A stretch of 64,000 nucleotides of DNA from Roseovarius aestuariivivens (GTDB lineage Bacteria > Pseudomonadota > Alphaproteobacteria > Rhodobacterales > Rhodobacteraceae), in the NCBI RefSeq assembly GCF_004761875.1, contig NZ_SJEY01000001.1, forward strand, positions 496,001-560,000, in the 5' to 3' direction. Below, in pieces: positions 42,058 through 51,652 of this stretch (positions are counted from its first letter, which is position 1; each line of letters starts with the position of its first letter). The position numbers were made by a program, and so were the translations under genes. The notes beneath the pieces were generated by a model. It worked only from the letters and a program-made list of their open reading frames with translations. It had not been told where the DNA came from and did not search any database.

Positions 42058-42429
42058 ATGCCGCACCCCGTAGATGTGCATGTAGGTAAACGTATTCGTC
42101 ACCGGCGCTGGCTAGTCGGCATGACCCAGCAGCAATTAGCAGAAAGCGTCGGGATCAAATTCCAGCAGATCCAGAAATACGAAACGGGCGCCAATCGCGT
42201 GAGCGCATCCCGGCTTTGGGATATTGCCGATGCGCTTGACGTCGAAGTGAGCTTCTTTTTTGAAGGTCTCAACAGCGAAGCGCCGTCGCGCGAAAACGGT
42301 GAGTCTGTACCTGCCGATCTTCTCGGCGACAAGGAAGCGCTTGATCTTGTGCGTTCCTATTACGCCATTCCGGAAAACCAGCGTCGCCGGCTTTTCGATC
42401 TGGCGCGGGTCCTGTCCGACGTGGCTTGA
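42058..42429 (+). CDS. XRE/Cro-type helix-turn-helix regulator, 123 aa
   Basis: The HTH_3 domain fills residues ~10-68: GKRIRHRRWLVGMTQQQLAE, SVGIKFQQIQKYETGANRVS, then WDIADALDVEVSFFFEGL. The C-terminal ~45 residues are a short tail (DLVRSYYAIPENQRRRLFDL). This form is widespread in Rhizobiales and Rhodobacterales, where relatives control symbiosis, motility or stress genes; the target here is unknown. ATG 42058 is preceded by GAAAGGATCC. It lies 58 bases upstream of hisN on the same strand. Confidence 0.9.
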   Translation: MPHPVDVHVGKRIRHRRWLVGMTQQQLAESVGIKFQQIQKYETGANRVSASRLWDIADALDVEVSFFFEGLNSEAPSRENGESVPADLLGDKEALDLVRSYYAIPENQRRRLFDLARVLSDVA

Positions 42430-42487
42430 GGCCCTGTCCGATCCGGTCTACGCATGCCGCGAACACGCGGGATAACAGGTCGACCGG

Positions 42488-43276
42488 ATGGACCGCAAAG
42501 ATATCGTTGAAACAGCTCATGAGATGGCCGACGCTGCGCGTCGTGCCATCCTTCCGCTGTTTCGCGGCACCACTTTGGCCACGGAAAGCAAGCAAACAGG
42601 CTCGTTCGACCCCGTGACCGAGGCCGATCGCGCGGCCGAGCGGGCCATGCGGGATGTATTGATGCGTCGCCGACCGGACGATGCTGTCCTGGGCGAGGAA
42701 TTCGGCGAAAAGCGGGGCACTTCAGGTCTGACCTGGGCTCTCGACCCAATTGACGGCACACGCGCGTTTTTGTCAGGTACGCCGACATGGGGTGTTCTTA
42801 TCGCGGCTGCGACCGATACCGGCCCGGTCTACGGATTGATCGACCAGCCTTATATTGGCGAACGTTTCGAAGGTGGTTTCGGAGCGGCCAGCATGACCGG
42901 ACCCAATGGTGCACGCCGGCTGACAACGCTCGGGGACCGGTCACTCAAAGAGGCGATCCTCTTCACCACGTTTCCGGAGGTCGGCACCGAAGCCGAAGGC
43001 GAGGCGTTTCAGGCGGTGTCGGCCGAGGTGCGGCTGACGCGCTTTGGCATGGATTGCTATGCTTATGCGCTGATTGCCATGGGTCAGATTGATCTGGTGA
43101 TCGAGGCGGGACTCAATCCCTATGATATCCAGGCACCCATCGCCGTGATTGAAGCGGCGGGCGGAATCGTGACCGACTGGTCGGGCGGTGCGGCTCATCT
43201 TGGCGGGCGCGTGATTGCCGCGGCGGGCCGCGCTCAGCATGAGGCGGCGCTTGCGCTTCTGGCGCGTTTCGCCTGA
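42488..43276 (+). CDS. hisN: Histidinol-phosphatase, inositol monophosphatase family
   Basis: A 262-aa Mg-dependent phosphatase. Metal ligands are in VLGEEFGEKRGTSG and ALDPIDGTRAFLSGTPTWGV, with the second aspartate in NPYDIQAPIAVIEAAGGIVT. These features match the HisN branch (histidinol-phosphate to histidinol), the usual enzyme for that step in alphaproteobacteria lacking HisB/HisJ; activity on inositol-1-phosphate remains possible. It is followed 10 bases later by the deaminase gene and probably forms an operon with it. Confidence 0.88.
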   Translation: MDRKDIVETAHEMADAARRAILPLFRGTTLATESKQTGSFDPVTEADRAAERAMRDVLMRRRPDDAVLGEEFGEKRGTSGLTWALDPIDGTRAFLSGTPTWGVLIAAATDTGPVYGLIDQPYIGERFEGGFGAASMTGPNGARRLTTLGDRSLKEAILFTTFPEVGTEAEGEAFQAVSAEVRLTRFGMDCYAYALIAMGQIDLVIEAGLNPYDIQAPIAVIEAAGGIVTDWSGGAAHLGGRVIAAAGRAQHEAALALLARFA

Positions 43277-43285
43277 GGTCTGCGG

Positions 43286-44623
43286 ATGCCAGAGATCCTT
43301 CTCCGCTCTGCCGACACGATCCTGACCATGGACGATGATCGTCGTGAACTGACAACGGCAGATATCCTGATACGGAACGGGAAGATCGCTGCCATTGGTC
43401 AGCAATTGACGACAACGGGCGAAATCATCGACGCGCGGGGCTGTCTGGTGACGCCGGGCCTTGTAAACACCCATCATCATCTTTTCCAGACGCTGACCCG
43501 GGCTGTGCCCGGTGCGCAGGATGCCGCGCTGTTCGGATGGCTCAAAACGCTGTATCCGATCTGGGAAGGTTTCGGCCCGGAGGAGATCCATGTCTCTGCC
43601 CTGACGGGCCTCGCGGAACTTGCGCTGTCCGGCTGCTCGCTGAGCTCCGATCATCTCTATCTCTACCCAAATGGAGCGCGGCTTGATGACAGTATCGCCG
43701 CCGCGGCAGAGGTCGGTCTGCGCTTTCACCCAACGCGCGGCGCGATGAGCATTGGCGAAAGCGAGGGTGGCCTGCCGCCCGATACGCTGGTCGAGGACGA
43801 GGCTGCAATTCTCGAGGATTGCATCCGGGTCATTGACGCCTTTCACGACCCTTCAGAAGGCTCCATGTGCCAGGTCGGTGTCGCGCCATGCTCGCCTTTC
43901 ACGGTGAGCCGCGATCTGATGCGCGAGGCTGCGGCTCTGGCGCGGGACAAAGGCGTGCGGCTGCACACGCATCTTGCCGAAAATGACGAGGATGTCGCCT
44001 ATTCGCTGGAACGCTTCGGATGCCGTCCGGGGCAATATGTCGAGGATCTGGGCTGGACCGGTGCGGATGTCTGGCACGCCCATTGCGTCAAACTTGACGC
44101 GCGTGAGATTGACCTGTTTGCGCGGTCGCGCACCGGCGTCGCGCATTGCCCCTGTTCCAACTGCCGGCTTGGTTCGGGCATCGCGCCGCTTGTCGAGATG
44201 CGCGCCGCTGGCGTGCCGTTGGGCCTTGGTGTGGATGGCTCCGCCAGCAACGACACAGGCAACCTCGTGGCCGAAGCGAGACAGGCGATGCTGTTGCAGC
44301 GCGTCGCCGAGGGGGCCGACGCCATGTCGGCCCGCACCGCGCTTGAGATCGCCACTCGGGGTGGCGCGGATATTTTGGGCCGACCGGAATGCGGCCGCCT
44401 TGCGCCGGGAAAGCGGGCCGATATCGCCGTTTGGGATATGTCCGGGATCGAGGCTGCGGGAAACTGGGATCCCGCGGCCTTGTTGCTTGCCGGCCCGATG
44501 CATGTACGCGACCTGCTTGTCGACGGGCGCCAGATCGTCAGGGACGGATGTCTTGTGACCATCGAGCTTGGCAGGGTCGTGGCGCAGCAGAATGCGCTTG
44601 CGAGACGTCTCGAATCGCGATGA
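43286..44623 (+). CDS. 8-oxoguanine deaminase-like amidohydrolase
   Basis: A 445-aa metal-dependent hydrolase of the AtzB/TrzN/SsnA group. Metal and catalytic residues: NTHHHLFQTLTRA near 66-78, LHTHLAENDED near 228, DVWHAHCVKLD and GLGVDGSASNDTGNL. The combination of HHHLFQTLTR and SGCSLSSDHLYLYP resembles bacterial 8-oxoguanine deaminases, which turn 8-oxoguanine into urate. Another aminopurine or cytosine-like substrate cannot be excluded. Follows hisN after 10 bases with AGG as weak ribosome binding site. Confidence 0.85.
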   Translation: MPEILLRSADTILTMDDDRRELTTADILIRNGKIAAIGQQLTTTGEIIDARGCLVTPGLVNTHHHLFQTLTRAVPGAQDAALFGWLKTLYPIWEGFGPEEIHVSALTGLAELALSGCSLSSDHLYLYPNGARLDDSIAAAAEVGLRFHPTRGAMSIGESEGGLPPDTLVEDEAAILEDCIRVIDAFHDPSEGSMCQVGVAPCSPFTVSRDLMREAAALARDKGVRLHTHLAENDEDVAYSLERFGCRPGQYVEDLGWTGADVWHAHCVKLDAREIDLFARSRTGVAHCPCSNCRLGSGIAPLVEMRAAGVPLGLGVDGSASNDTGNLVAEARQAMLLQRVAEGADAMSARTALEIATRGGADILGRPECGRLAPGKRADIAVWDMSGIEAAGNWDPAALLLAGPMHVRDLLVDGRQIVRDGCLVTIELGRVVAQQNALARRLESR

Positions 44624-45148
44624 GCGTGATGACGTGACGCTGCGGATCCCAATCTTGTCCCGGCAGGTTGTGGAAGGGATGCGGTGTCATGGCATCTCAG
44701 CAACTGCCGCACGCTTAATCCAGCGGGAACGCTATCAGGCCTTATAGAAAAAACTTCAGGTAGTGCTTTGGAAAGGCGGCTTCGCGCTTGAAAAGCAGCT
44801 TGATGCTTTTCCGGGAGGCCTGCACATCGAAAAGATGATGACGGGCCGTCCCGGGTGCTGAGCAGAACGCTGTCCACACCACGGGACAGCCCCCAGATGC
44901 AAGTGGCCTCGATAACATAGTCAACTCAACACTCGGGAAAGAAGCGACCACTTCTGCACCTAAGTTAACCCTAGTCATGATTCATGGCTGCTTTACGGGC
45001 ATTCGGGGATCGTATGGCGGCGAATTCACGGCGATAGCGTCTCTGCTTCGCACGGTCGCCATCGTGTTGCCGTGTTTCGACATTGCGGCGGCTGTTTTGC
45101 TATGCCAGACCCTTTTTTTAGGATCAGCCAGAAAGAGGAGACTGTCCG
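44624..45148. other. 525-base intergenic region without a supported gene
   Basis: No reading frame here has convincing codon bias or a relative I know. Frames of 78 codons (minus, about 44742-44978) and 66 codons (plus, 44977-45177) lack ribosome binding sites and look like chance frames. Base composition seems less GC-rich than in the flanking genes, so this may be a decayed gene or old insertion. Confidence 0.4.
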
Positions 45149-46378
45149 ATGAACCTTGGCTTGCGCGCAGAAAATGAGGCTCTTTTGGCGCGCGTTCGCG
45201 CCTTCGTTCGAGATGAGATCATGCCGCTTGAGGCGGATTACCATGCGGAAATCGGCAAAGGCGACCGCTGGACATATACGGATCGGCAGGCCGAGATCCT
45301 TGAAGGTCTCAAAGCGCAAGCCAAGTCGCAGGGCCTTTGGAATTTCTGGCTGACAGATGCAGAGGGCGGCGCGGGCTTGACCACTGTCGAATATGCGTTC
45401 TTCGCCGAGGAAATGGGACGTACGCCGATGGGCGCCGAGGTCTTCAACTGCAACGCTCCGGATACCGGCAACATGGAGGTCTTCGTCAAATACGGTACCG
45501 ACGAGATGAAGACGCGCTGGCTTGCGCCGTTGATGGAAGGCGACATTCGCTCGGCCTACCTGATGACAGAGCCGGATGTGGCGAGTTCGGACGCCACCAA
45601 TATTTCGATGTCGTGCGCACGCGACGGAGACGACTACGTCCTGAACGGAGAGAAATGGTGGGCCACGGGGGCCGGTGATCCGCGGTGCGCGGTATATATC
45701 GTGATGGTCAAAACCGGGGGTGATGACGCCCCCAAGCATCAGCGCCATTCGATGATCGTGGTGCCGGCCGACAGCCCCGGCATCGAGAAACTGCGACCGA
45801 TGCAGGTTTATGGCGCCGACGATGCGCCGCACGGGCATATGCATATCCGCTATACAGATGTGCGCGTGCCGGCGGAAAATATGCTTCTGGGCGAGGGGCG
45901 CGGTTTCGAGATCGCGCAAGGTCGCCTGGGTCCGGGGCGCATTCACCATTGCATGCGCGCCATCGGACAGGCCGAAGCAGCACTTGAACTGATGTGCGGC
46001 CGCGCGCTTGACCGCGAGGCTTTCGGCAAGCCGCTGGCCCAGTTGGGCGCCAATTACGACATCCTCGCCGAGGCGCGCATGGAGATCGAACAGGCCCGGC
46101 TTTTGTGTCTGAAGGCCGCGTGGATGATGGACAAGGGAGACGCGCGTGCTGCTGCGCCGTGGATCCACCAGATAAAGGTTGTGGCGCCGCGAGTGGCGCT
46201 CAAGGTGGTGGACGAGGCCGTCCAGATGTTCGGCGCGCAGGGGATCAGCCAAGATACACCCTTGGCCGCCATGTGGACTCATCTGCGCACTTTGCGCCTT
46301 GCGGACGGACCGGACGCGGTGCATCGCCGACAGGTCGCCCGGGCCGAACTGCGCCGCTATACACAGGCGCAACTCTGA
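45149..46378 (+). CDS. Acyl-CoA dehydrogenase
   Basis: A 409-aa FAD flavoenzyme that forms the 2,3-double bond in an acyl-CoA. The N-terminal helical domain, the FAD/substrate segment LMTEPDVASSDATNISMSCA, YVLNGEKWWATGAGDPRCAV and the C-terminal RALDREAFGKPLAQLGANYD with QMFGAQGISQDTPLAAMWTH are present. It resembles the ACAD10/11-type medium- or long-chain group more than short-chain enzymes. AAAGAGGAG is the ribosome binding site. No thiolase, hydratase or ETF gene is adjacent. Confidence 0.93.
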   Translation: MNLGLRAENEALLARVRAFVRDEIMPLEADYHAEIGKGDRWTYTDRQAEILEGLKAQAKSQGLWNFWLTDAEGGAGLTTVEYAFFAEEMGRTPMGAEVFNCNAPDTGNMEVFVKYGTDEMKTRWLAPLMEGDIRSAYLMTEPDVASSDATNISMSCARDGDDYVLNGEKWWATGAGDPRCAVYIVMVKTGGDDAPKHQRHSMIVVPADSPGIEKLRPMQVYGADDAPHGHMHIRYTDVRVPAENMLLGEGRGFEIAQGRLGPGRIHHCMRAIGQAEAALELMCGRALDREAFGKPLAQLGANYDILAEARMEIEQARLLCLKAAWMMDKGDARAAAPWIHQIKVVAPRVALKVVDEAVQMFGAQGISQDTPLAAMWTHLRTLRLADGPDAVHRRQVARAELRRYTQAQL

Positions 46379-46571
46379 AAGGGTTCGCGGCGCAGAGAGT
46401 ATTTGGACCAAGAAGAAGTTGGCGCGCAGATGTCCTCTGGCGGGACTGCTCCAAGGTGTTCTGCTTGGTTCCTTTTCAAAATGCGGAACGCTGCGCGCTT
46501 TGCAAAATGGCGCGCGCTGGTTTGCAGGAATGCGGCTCGACACGCCTTGGTCGCCGCGGGTAACTAGTCCG

Positions 46572-47477
46572 ATGCAAAGCGCGCCAAACCCGCAGCCCGG
46601 CTGGGGCATTTTATGGATGATCCTGACCGGTCTGCAGTTTGTGGGCGTCACAGCGTTCGTGAAGCTGACCGGCACGCGTATACCGGCGGTCGAGGCGGCG
46701 TTTCTTCGTTACGTTCTGGGATTGGTATTCCTTTTGCCGCTGTTGGGCGCGCTGGCCAGAATGCGCACCAGCCGTGGAACCTGGGGCTTGTTTCTTGCAC
46801 GGGGTGCCGCGCATTCGATGGGGGTCGGCCTTTGGTTTTACGCAATGGCGCGGATTCCCATCGCCGACGTGGTCGCGATGAATTACCTTAATCCCATCTA
46901 CGTCACGCTTGGCGCCGCGCTTTTCTTCAAAGAAAAACTGGCGCTGCGGCGCATCTTGGCGGTGCTGGTGGCGCTTCTCGGGGCTTTGATCATTCTGCGC
47001 CCCGGGTTTCGCGAGGTTGGCGCCGGGCATTTGGCGATGATTTTCACCGCTATCGCCTTTGGCGGCTCCTACCTTCTGGCCAAGATCCTGGCCGACCGAT
47101 GCAGCCCGGGGTTGGTGGTTGCTATGTTGTCGATCACAGTGACCATTGCGCTGGCGCCCGTGGCCCTATCGGTCTGGGTCACGCCGACGCTTTACGAACT
47201 GACGATGCTGGCCGCTGTGGCGTGTTTCGCCACCGGCGGGCACTATACCATGACGCTGGCCTTCCGCGCGGCCCCGCTGACGGTCACGCAGCCGGTCACG
47301 TTCCTGCAGCTGGTCTGGGCGGTTCTCGTCGGTATGGTCTTTTTCAACGAGCCCTTCGATCCTTTCGTGATCCTGGGCGGATTGGTGATCGTGTCCGCGG
47401 TCACGTTCATCAGTTGGCGGGAGGCCGTGCTGAAACGCCGTGCGATGACGCCGGTTTCGACCGCAACGAAGGTCTGA
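46572..47477 (+). CDS. EamA/DMT-family transporter
   Basis: A 301-aa protein with ten hydrophobic segments. The repeat ends are recognisable: IADVVAMNYLNPIYVTLGAA, FFKEKLALRRILAVLVALLG and, in the second half, AAPLTVTQPVTFLQLVWAVL with FFNEPFDPFVILGG. Likely an exporter of metabolites or amino acids. ATG 46572 is the best start by family alignment, though no ribosome binding site is clear. The 193-base gap upstream contains a fragment of the intergenic repeat seen at 9364. Confidence 0.87.
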   Translation: MQSAPNPQPGWGILWMILTGLQFVGVTAFVKLTGTRIPAVEAAFLRYVLGLVFLLPLLGALARMRTSRGTWGLFLARGAAHSMGVGLWFYAMARIPIADVVAMNYLNPIYVTLGAALFFKEKLALRRILAVLVALLGALIILRPGFREVGAGHLAMIFTAIAFGGSYLLAKILADRCSPGLVVAMLSITVTIALAPVALSVWVTPTLYELTMLAAVACFATGGHYTMTLAFRAAPLTVTQPVTFLQLVWAVLVGMVFFNEPFDPFVILGGLVIVSAVTFISWREAVLKRRAMTPVSTATKV

Positions 47478-47648
47478 GTCTAAAAGATCCGTGGCACCTC
47501 CGGCACTGAGCCGCCGGGTTAGAGCGCCGTATCCATCTTCGTCTTGCCCGGCACTGATCCTTTACCGAACCTGCTTCTCGCCAGGGTTAGTCAAAGCTTG
47601 ATCGGCCAATCTGAAAGGGTGAGATCTCGCGAGAGACACGGACGTAAA

Positions 47649-47675
47649 AAACCCCCGGCGCGAGGCCAGGGGTTT
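47649..47675 (-). terminator. Terminator of the ABC binding-protein gene
   Basis: AAACCCC/GGGGTTT with an inner GGC/GCC stem; on the minus strand it is followed by a run of T (47651-47645). It lies 29 bases beyond the stop of the minus-strand gene. Confidence 0.78.
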
Positions 47676-47703
47676 GCGATAACTGGTCGGCATAACGCGG
47701 CCT

Positions 47704-49260
47704 TTATTCGACCAGCCACCAGCGCTCCATCCAGCGCTCGCCGTCCATTTCCCAGTTCGACGCCATATCGCCATGCTGGACCTTGTCGGCCTTGGCATGC
47801 ACGTAGTTCGCGAACATTGGGATGCAGACACCGCCTTGATTGGCGACGAGGTCCTGCATTTCCCAGTACATGTCGCGGCGCTTGTCTTCGTTCAGTTCAG
47901 CACGGGCCTTGACCAGCAGTTCCTCGAACCGGTCGTTGCACCAGAAACTGTCGTTCCAGGCCGCGCCGCACTGGTAAGCTGTCGAGAACATCTGGTCGGC
48001 CACGGGCCGTCCGCTCCAGTAGACGGCAGTGAAGGGCTTCTTCATCCAGACGTCGGACCAGTAGCCGTCCTTGGGCTCGCGCACGACCTGAAGATCGATG
48101 CCCGCTTCCTTGGCGGAGTTCTGGAACAGCGTGGCCGCGTCCACGGCACCGCCGAACGCCGCGTCCGAGGCCGAAAGGCTTACGGTCAGAGTGTCGAGAC
48201 CGGCTTCCTTAAGATAGAACTTGGCTTTGTCCGGATCATAGGTCTTCTGCTCCAGCTCGGAGTTGTAAAAACGCTGGCCCCGTCCGATCGGGTGGTCATT
48301 GCCGACCGATCCGTAGCCGAACAGGATTTTTTCCACGAGTTCTTCGCGATTTAGCGCGTATTTCAAAGCCTGACGTATATTGTTGTCGGTGAAAGGGTCC
48401 TGATTGGTGGACATGGCGAATGTGTAGTGCTGCGTGCCCGAAATGGACTCGACCTCGACGCCCGGGCGGCGACCCAAGAGCGAGGCGGCCTTGAGGTCAA
48501 CCCGGTCGATGGCGTCGACATCACCCGAAACAAGCGCGGTTGTTCTCGCGTTCTGGTCTACGACCGACAGCATCTCGCAGCTGTCGACCCAAGCGACATC
48601 GTCGCGCCAATGGTTCTCGTGGCGCTCGAATTCGGCTGTGACACCGGGCTTGAAGCTTGTCATGACGTAAGAGCCACAGCCATTGCCCGACTGCCAGTCG
48701 ATGCCGTCATCGTTGGCGGGACAGATCACTAGGTGGAAGTCCGAAAGGATGAAGGGAAAGTCGGCATTGCCGGCATCCAGCGTGAAGATCACGGTGTCCG
48801 TGCCTTCGGTCGTGATCTCCTGAATGGGCGCAACGATCGGACCAGCCGCCGACGTCGAATCTTCGCCGCGGTGATGATTGATCGAAGCAACCACGTCGTC
48901 GACGGTCAGCGCTTTGCCATCGTGGAAGGTGACCCCTTGGCGGATCTTAAAGCGCCAAACAGCCGCATCGTCCGACGCTTCCCAGCTTTCGGCCAATTCG
49001 GGAATAAGGCTGCCATCAGCCGCGACCTCGGTCAGTCGGCCATGCACGGCAAAGCCGAGCGCCGACATGAAGCCATTTGACCACTGGCCGGGATCGAGCG
49101 TATCCGTCGTCTGACCGTGGCCCTTGGCCACGCGCAGATGCCCGCCGCGTGTTGGTGCGGCCATCGCGCCGCCCATTGGCAGGGTGGCTGCGATCGCGCC
49201 CGCTGCGGTGGTTTTCAGAAAACCGCGGCGGTCCAGAAACCCGCCCTTGATAATCGACAT
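47704..49260 (-). CDS. ABC transporter substrate-binding protein, family 5 (peptide/opine type), Tat-exported
   Basis: A 518-aa periplasmic solute-binding protein. The start has a twin-arginine signal DRRGFLKTTAAGAIAATLPM; the family-5 signature runs from GRLTEVAADGSLIPELAESW through WRFKIRQGVTFHDGKALTVD. Family members bind di/oligopeptides, nickel, opines or other small solutes. No permease or ATPase genes are adjacent, so it must work with a transporter encoded elsewhere. It is divergent from betI, and the shared 284-base region contains the likely BetI operator 223 bases from its start, so choline-linked control is possible. Confidence 0.9.
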   Translation of the reverse strand: MSIIKGGFLDRRGFLKTTAAGAIAATLPMGGAMAAPTRGGHLRVAKGHGQTTDTLDPGQWSNGFMSALGFAVHGRLTEVAADGSLIPELAESWEASDDAAVWRFKIRQGVTFHDGKALTVDDVVASINHHRGEDSTSAAGPIVAPIQEITTEGTDTVIFTLDAGNADFPFILSDFHLVICPANDDGIDWQSGNGCGSYVMTSFKPGVTAEFERHENHWRDDVAWVDSCEMLSVVDQNARTTALVSGDVDAIDRVDLKAASLLGRRPGVEVESISGTQHYTFAMSTNQDPFTDNNIRQALKYALNREELVEKILFGYGSVGNDHPIGRGQRFYNSELEQKTYDPDKAKFYLKEAGLDTLTVSLSASDAAFGGAVDAATLFQNSAKEAGIDLQVVREPKDGYWSDVWMKKPFTAVYWSGRPVADQMFSTAYQCGAAWNDSFWCNDRFEELLVKARAELNEDKRRDMYWEMQDLVANQGGVCIPMFANYVHAKADKVQHGDMASNWEMDGERWMERWWLVE

Positions 49261-49483
49261 GTCAAAGTCTCCCTGTCTTGATTTGTCGTCTTGCGCCGCG
49301 ATGACCGATCGGCCAGTCACGGCTTTGGACCTTATCTTGTGAAGTCCATCGTTTGGCCTATACGCATGATCTTTGTCTTGCCGGGCCCTGTCGCCGGTAC
49401 CGTATGCCGAGCCTTATGGAGGCTGCAACGAAAAACTCGGCGTCCGCCCGTCGCCCCAAAGGGCAGTCTGAACGGAACGGGAT

Positions 49484-49505
49484 TTTGATTGACGAGTCAA
49501 TCAAA
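49484..49505. promoter_or_regulatory. Likely BetI operator
   Basis: TTTGATTGA-CGAG-TCAATCAAA is a perfect palindrome with 9-bp arms. Known BetI sites contain TTGATTG(G/A)ACGTTCAAT-like inverted repeats. It lies 39 bases upstream of the betI start and within the divergent promoter region shared with the ABC binding-protein gene. Confidence 0.75.
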
Positions 49506-49544
49506 GAACTGATAGCGGGATCCAGAGTAAAGGAGGCTGTGCGC

Positions 49545-50147
49545 ATGCCAAAGCTTGGTATGGAGCCGATCCGGCGCACGGCGCTGGTCGAAGCGACTAT
49601 CCACGAGATCGGGGTCCGCGGGTCGCTTGACGTGACCGTCAGCCAAATTGCGCGCCGCGCGGGTATGTCGAGTGCGCTGGCTCATCATTATTTCGGGTCG
49701 AAGGAAGCGATTTTCGCCGCCGCCATGCGCCACATTCTGACGCTTTACGGCACCGAGGTGCGAGGCGCCTTGGTCATGGCCAAAACGCCTCGCGACCGGA
49801 TCGAGGCCATTTTGCGTGCCAGTTTCGCACCACGTCAGTTCCGGCCGGAAATCGTTTCAGCCTGGCTGAATTTCTACGTGCAGGCTCAGACTTCAGCGGA
49901 CGCTGCGCGCTTGCTGCATGTCTACCAGAAACGATTGCGCTCGAACTTGCGTCATGCGTTGCGGCAGGTCGCGCCGAACGAAACCGCGACTCTCACCCGT
50001 GGTCTGGCCGCGATGATTGACGGCCTTTACCTCCGACAGGCGCTGGGTCGCGATGGCATCGCGCCACAGGCCGCTATCGACGTGCTCTTACACTATCTCG
50101 ATACAGCTCTGGGAAGGGTCCCTGGGACGAAGGACGTAAAACGATGA
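49545..50147 (+). CDS. betI: Transcriptional repressor BetI
   Basis: A 200-aa TetR-family repressor that responds to choline. The DNA-binding region is RRTALVEATIHEIGVRGSLD with VTVSQIARRAGMSSALAHHY, a sequence specific for BetI, and FGSKEAIFAAAMRHIL follows. ATG 49545 (MPKLGMEPIRR) has AAAGGAGG 8 bases before it. The palindrome at 49484-49505 is its probable operator. The stop overlaps the betC start (ATGA). Confidence 0.95.
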   Translation: MPKLGMEPIRRTALVEATIHEIGVRGSLDVTVSQIARRAGMSSALAHHYFGSKEAIFAAAMRHILTLYGTEVRGALVMAKTPRDRIEAILRASFAPRQFRPEIVSAWLNFYVQAQTSADAARLLHVYQKRLRSNLRHALRQVAPNETATLTRGLAAMIDGLYLRQALGRDGIAPQAAIDVLLHYLDTALGRVPGTKDVKR

Positions 50148-51652
50148 CGCAGCCCAATATTCTGATCCTGATGGTCGACCAGTTGAACGGAACTCTCTTT
50201 CCCGATGGTCCCGCCGACTGGCTGCACGCGCCCAACCTCAAGCGGCTCGCCGCGCGTTCGACCCGTTTCGCAAACGCCTATACAGCCTCGCCGCTTTGCG
50301 CGCCGGGGCGTGCGAGTTTCATGTCGGGCCTGCTGCCTTCGCGAAGCCGTGTTTACGATAATGCGGCTGAATTCGCCGCCGACATTCCGACCTATGCTCA
50401 CCATCTTCGTCGCGCGGGATACCAAACTTGCCTTTCGGGAAAGATGCATTTCGTCGGTCCCGATCAGCTTCATGGGTTTGAAGAGCGCCTGACAACCGAC
50501 ATCTATCCGGCCGATTTCGGCTGGACGCCGGATTACCGCAAACCGGGTGAGCGGATCGACTGGTGGTATCACAACATGGGCAGCGTGACCGGCGCAGGAG
50601 TGGCCGAGATCACGAACCAGATGGAGTATGACGACGAGGTTGCCTATCACGCACAGCGCAAGCTCTACGATCTTTCGCGCGGTCATGATGCGCGCCCCTG
50701 GTGCCTGACCGTCAGCTTCACCCATCCGCATGACCCCTATGTGGCGCGGCGCAGGTTCTGGGATCTTTACGAGGATTGCGCGCATCTGCTGCCCGAGGTG
50801 CCGGCGATGGACTATGCCGATCACGACCCGCATGCGCAGCGCATCTTCGACGCGAACGACTGGCGAAGCTTCGATATAACCGAAGATCACATCCGTTGTG
50901 CGCGGCGGGCGTATTTCGCGAATATTTCCTATCTTGATGAGAAGATCGGCACGCTTCTGCATACGCTTGAAACATCCCGGCAGGACGCGGTGATCCTGTT
51001 CGTGTCGGATCATGGCGATATGCTGGGCGAGCGCGGTTTGTGGTTCAAGATGTGTTTCTACGAAGGCTCGGCGCGTGTGCCTCTGATGATCTCGGCGCCG
51101 GGTATGACGCCGGGCCTGATAACAGAGCCTGTATCCACGATCGATGTCTGCCCGACGCTGTGCGACCTTGCAGGTGCCGACATGGAAGAGGTGATGCCAT
51201 GGGTTGCCGGTGAAAGCCTTGTCGCTCTCGGTCAGGGCGCGCGAAGACAGAGCCCGGTGGCCTTGGAATATGCGGCGGAGGCTTCCCATTCGCCGCTCGT
51301 CTGCCTACGCCATGGGCGGTGGAAATATACCAACTGCGCGCTCGATCCCGAGCAGCTTTTCGATTTGGAGACGGATCCGCGGGAATTGAAGAACCGGGCA
51401 GGGGATCCTGCGTGCCACGACACGCTCGAGCGGTTCCGTGCGGAGGCGGCGGCACGATGGGACTTAGAGGTTTTCGACGCCGAGGTGCGTGAAAGCCAGG
51501 CGCGGCGATGGGTCGTGTACGAGGCCCTGCGGCAGGGCGGGTACTACCCGTGGGATTACCAGCCGCTGCAAAAAGCCTCGGAACGGTACATGCGCAACCA
51601 CATGGACCTCAACGTTGTCGAAGACAACCAAAGATTTCCGAGGGGAGAATGA
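50144..51652 (+). CDS. betC: Choline-sulfatase
   Basis: A 502-aa sulfatase that splits choline-O-sulfate into choline and sulfate. The motif PLCAPGRASFMSGLLPSR holds the cysteine (residue 52) converted to formylglycine. Metal ligands are in ILMVDQLNGTLFPDGPADW near the start and FVSDHGDMLGERGLWFKM near 285. The C-terminal choline-sulfatase extension (residues ~430-500) is present. Coupled to betI by an ATGA overlap and to the next gene likewise. It is cytosolic: no signal peptide. Confidence 0.96.
   Translation: MTQPNILILMVDQLNGTLFPDGPADWLHAPNLKRLAARSTRFANAYTASPLCAPGRASFMSGLLPSRSRVYDNAAEFAADIPTYAHHLRRAGYQTCLSGKMHFVGPDQLHGFEERLTTDIYPADFGWTPDYRKPGERIDWWYHNMGSVTGAGVAEITNQMEYDDEVAYHAQRKLYDLSRGHDARPWCLTVSFTHPHDPYVARRRFWDLYEDCAHLLPEVPAMDYADHDPHAQRIFDANDWRSFDITEDHIRCARRAYFANISYLDEKIGTLLHTLETSRQDAVILFVSDHGDMLGERGLWFKMCFYEGSARVPLMISAPGMTPGLITEPVSTIDVCPTLCDLAGADMEEVMPWVAGESLVALGQGARRQSPVALEYAAEASHSPLVCLRHGRWKYTNCALDPEQLFDLETDPRELKNRAGDPACHDTLERFRAEAAARWDLEVFDAEVRESQARRWVVYEALRQGGYYPWDYQPLQKASERYMRNHMDLNVVEDNQRFPRGE

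Noticed and set aside
45026-46675. A 549-codon minus-strand frame across the acyl-CoA dehydrogenase gene
   Set aside because: Antisense shadow of a clear acyl-CoA dehydrogenase; no motif or start signal of its own.
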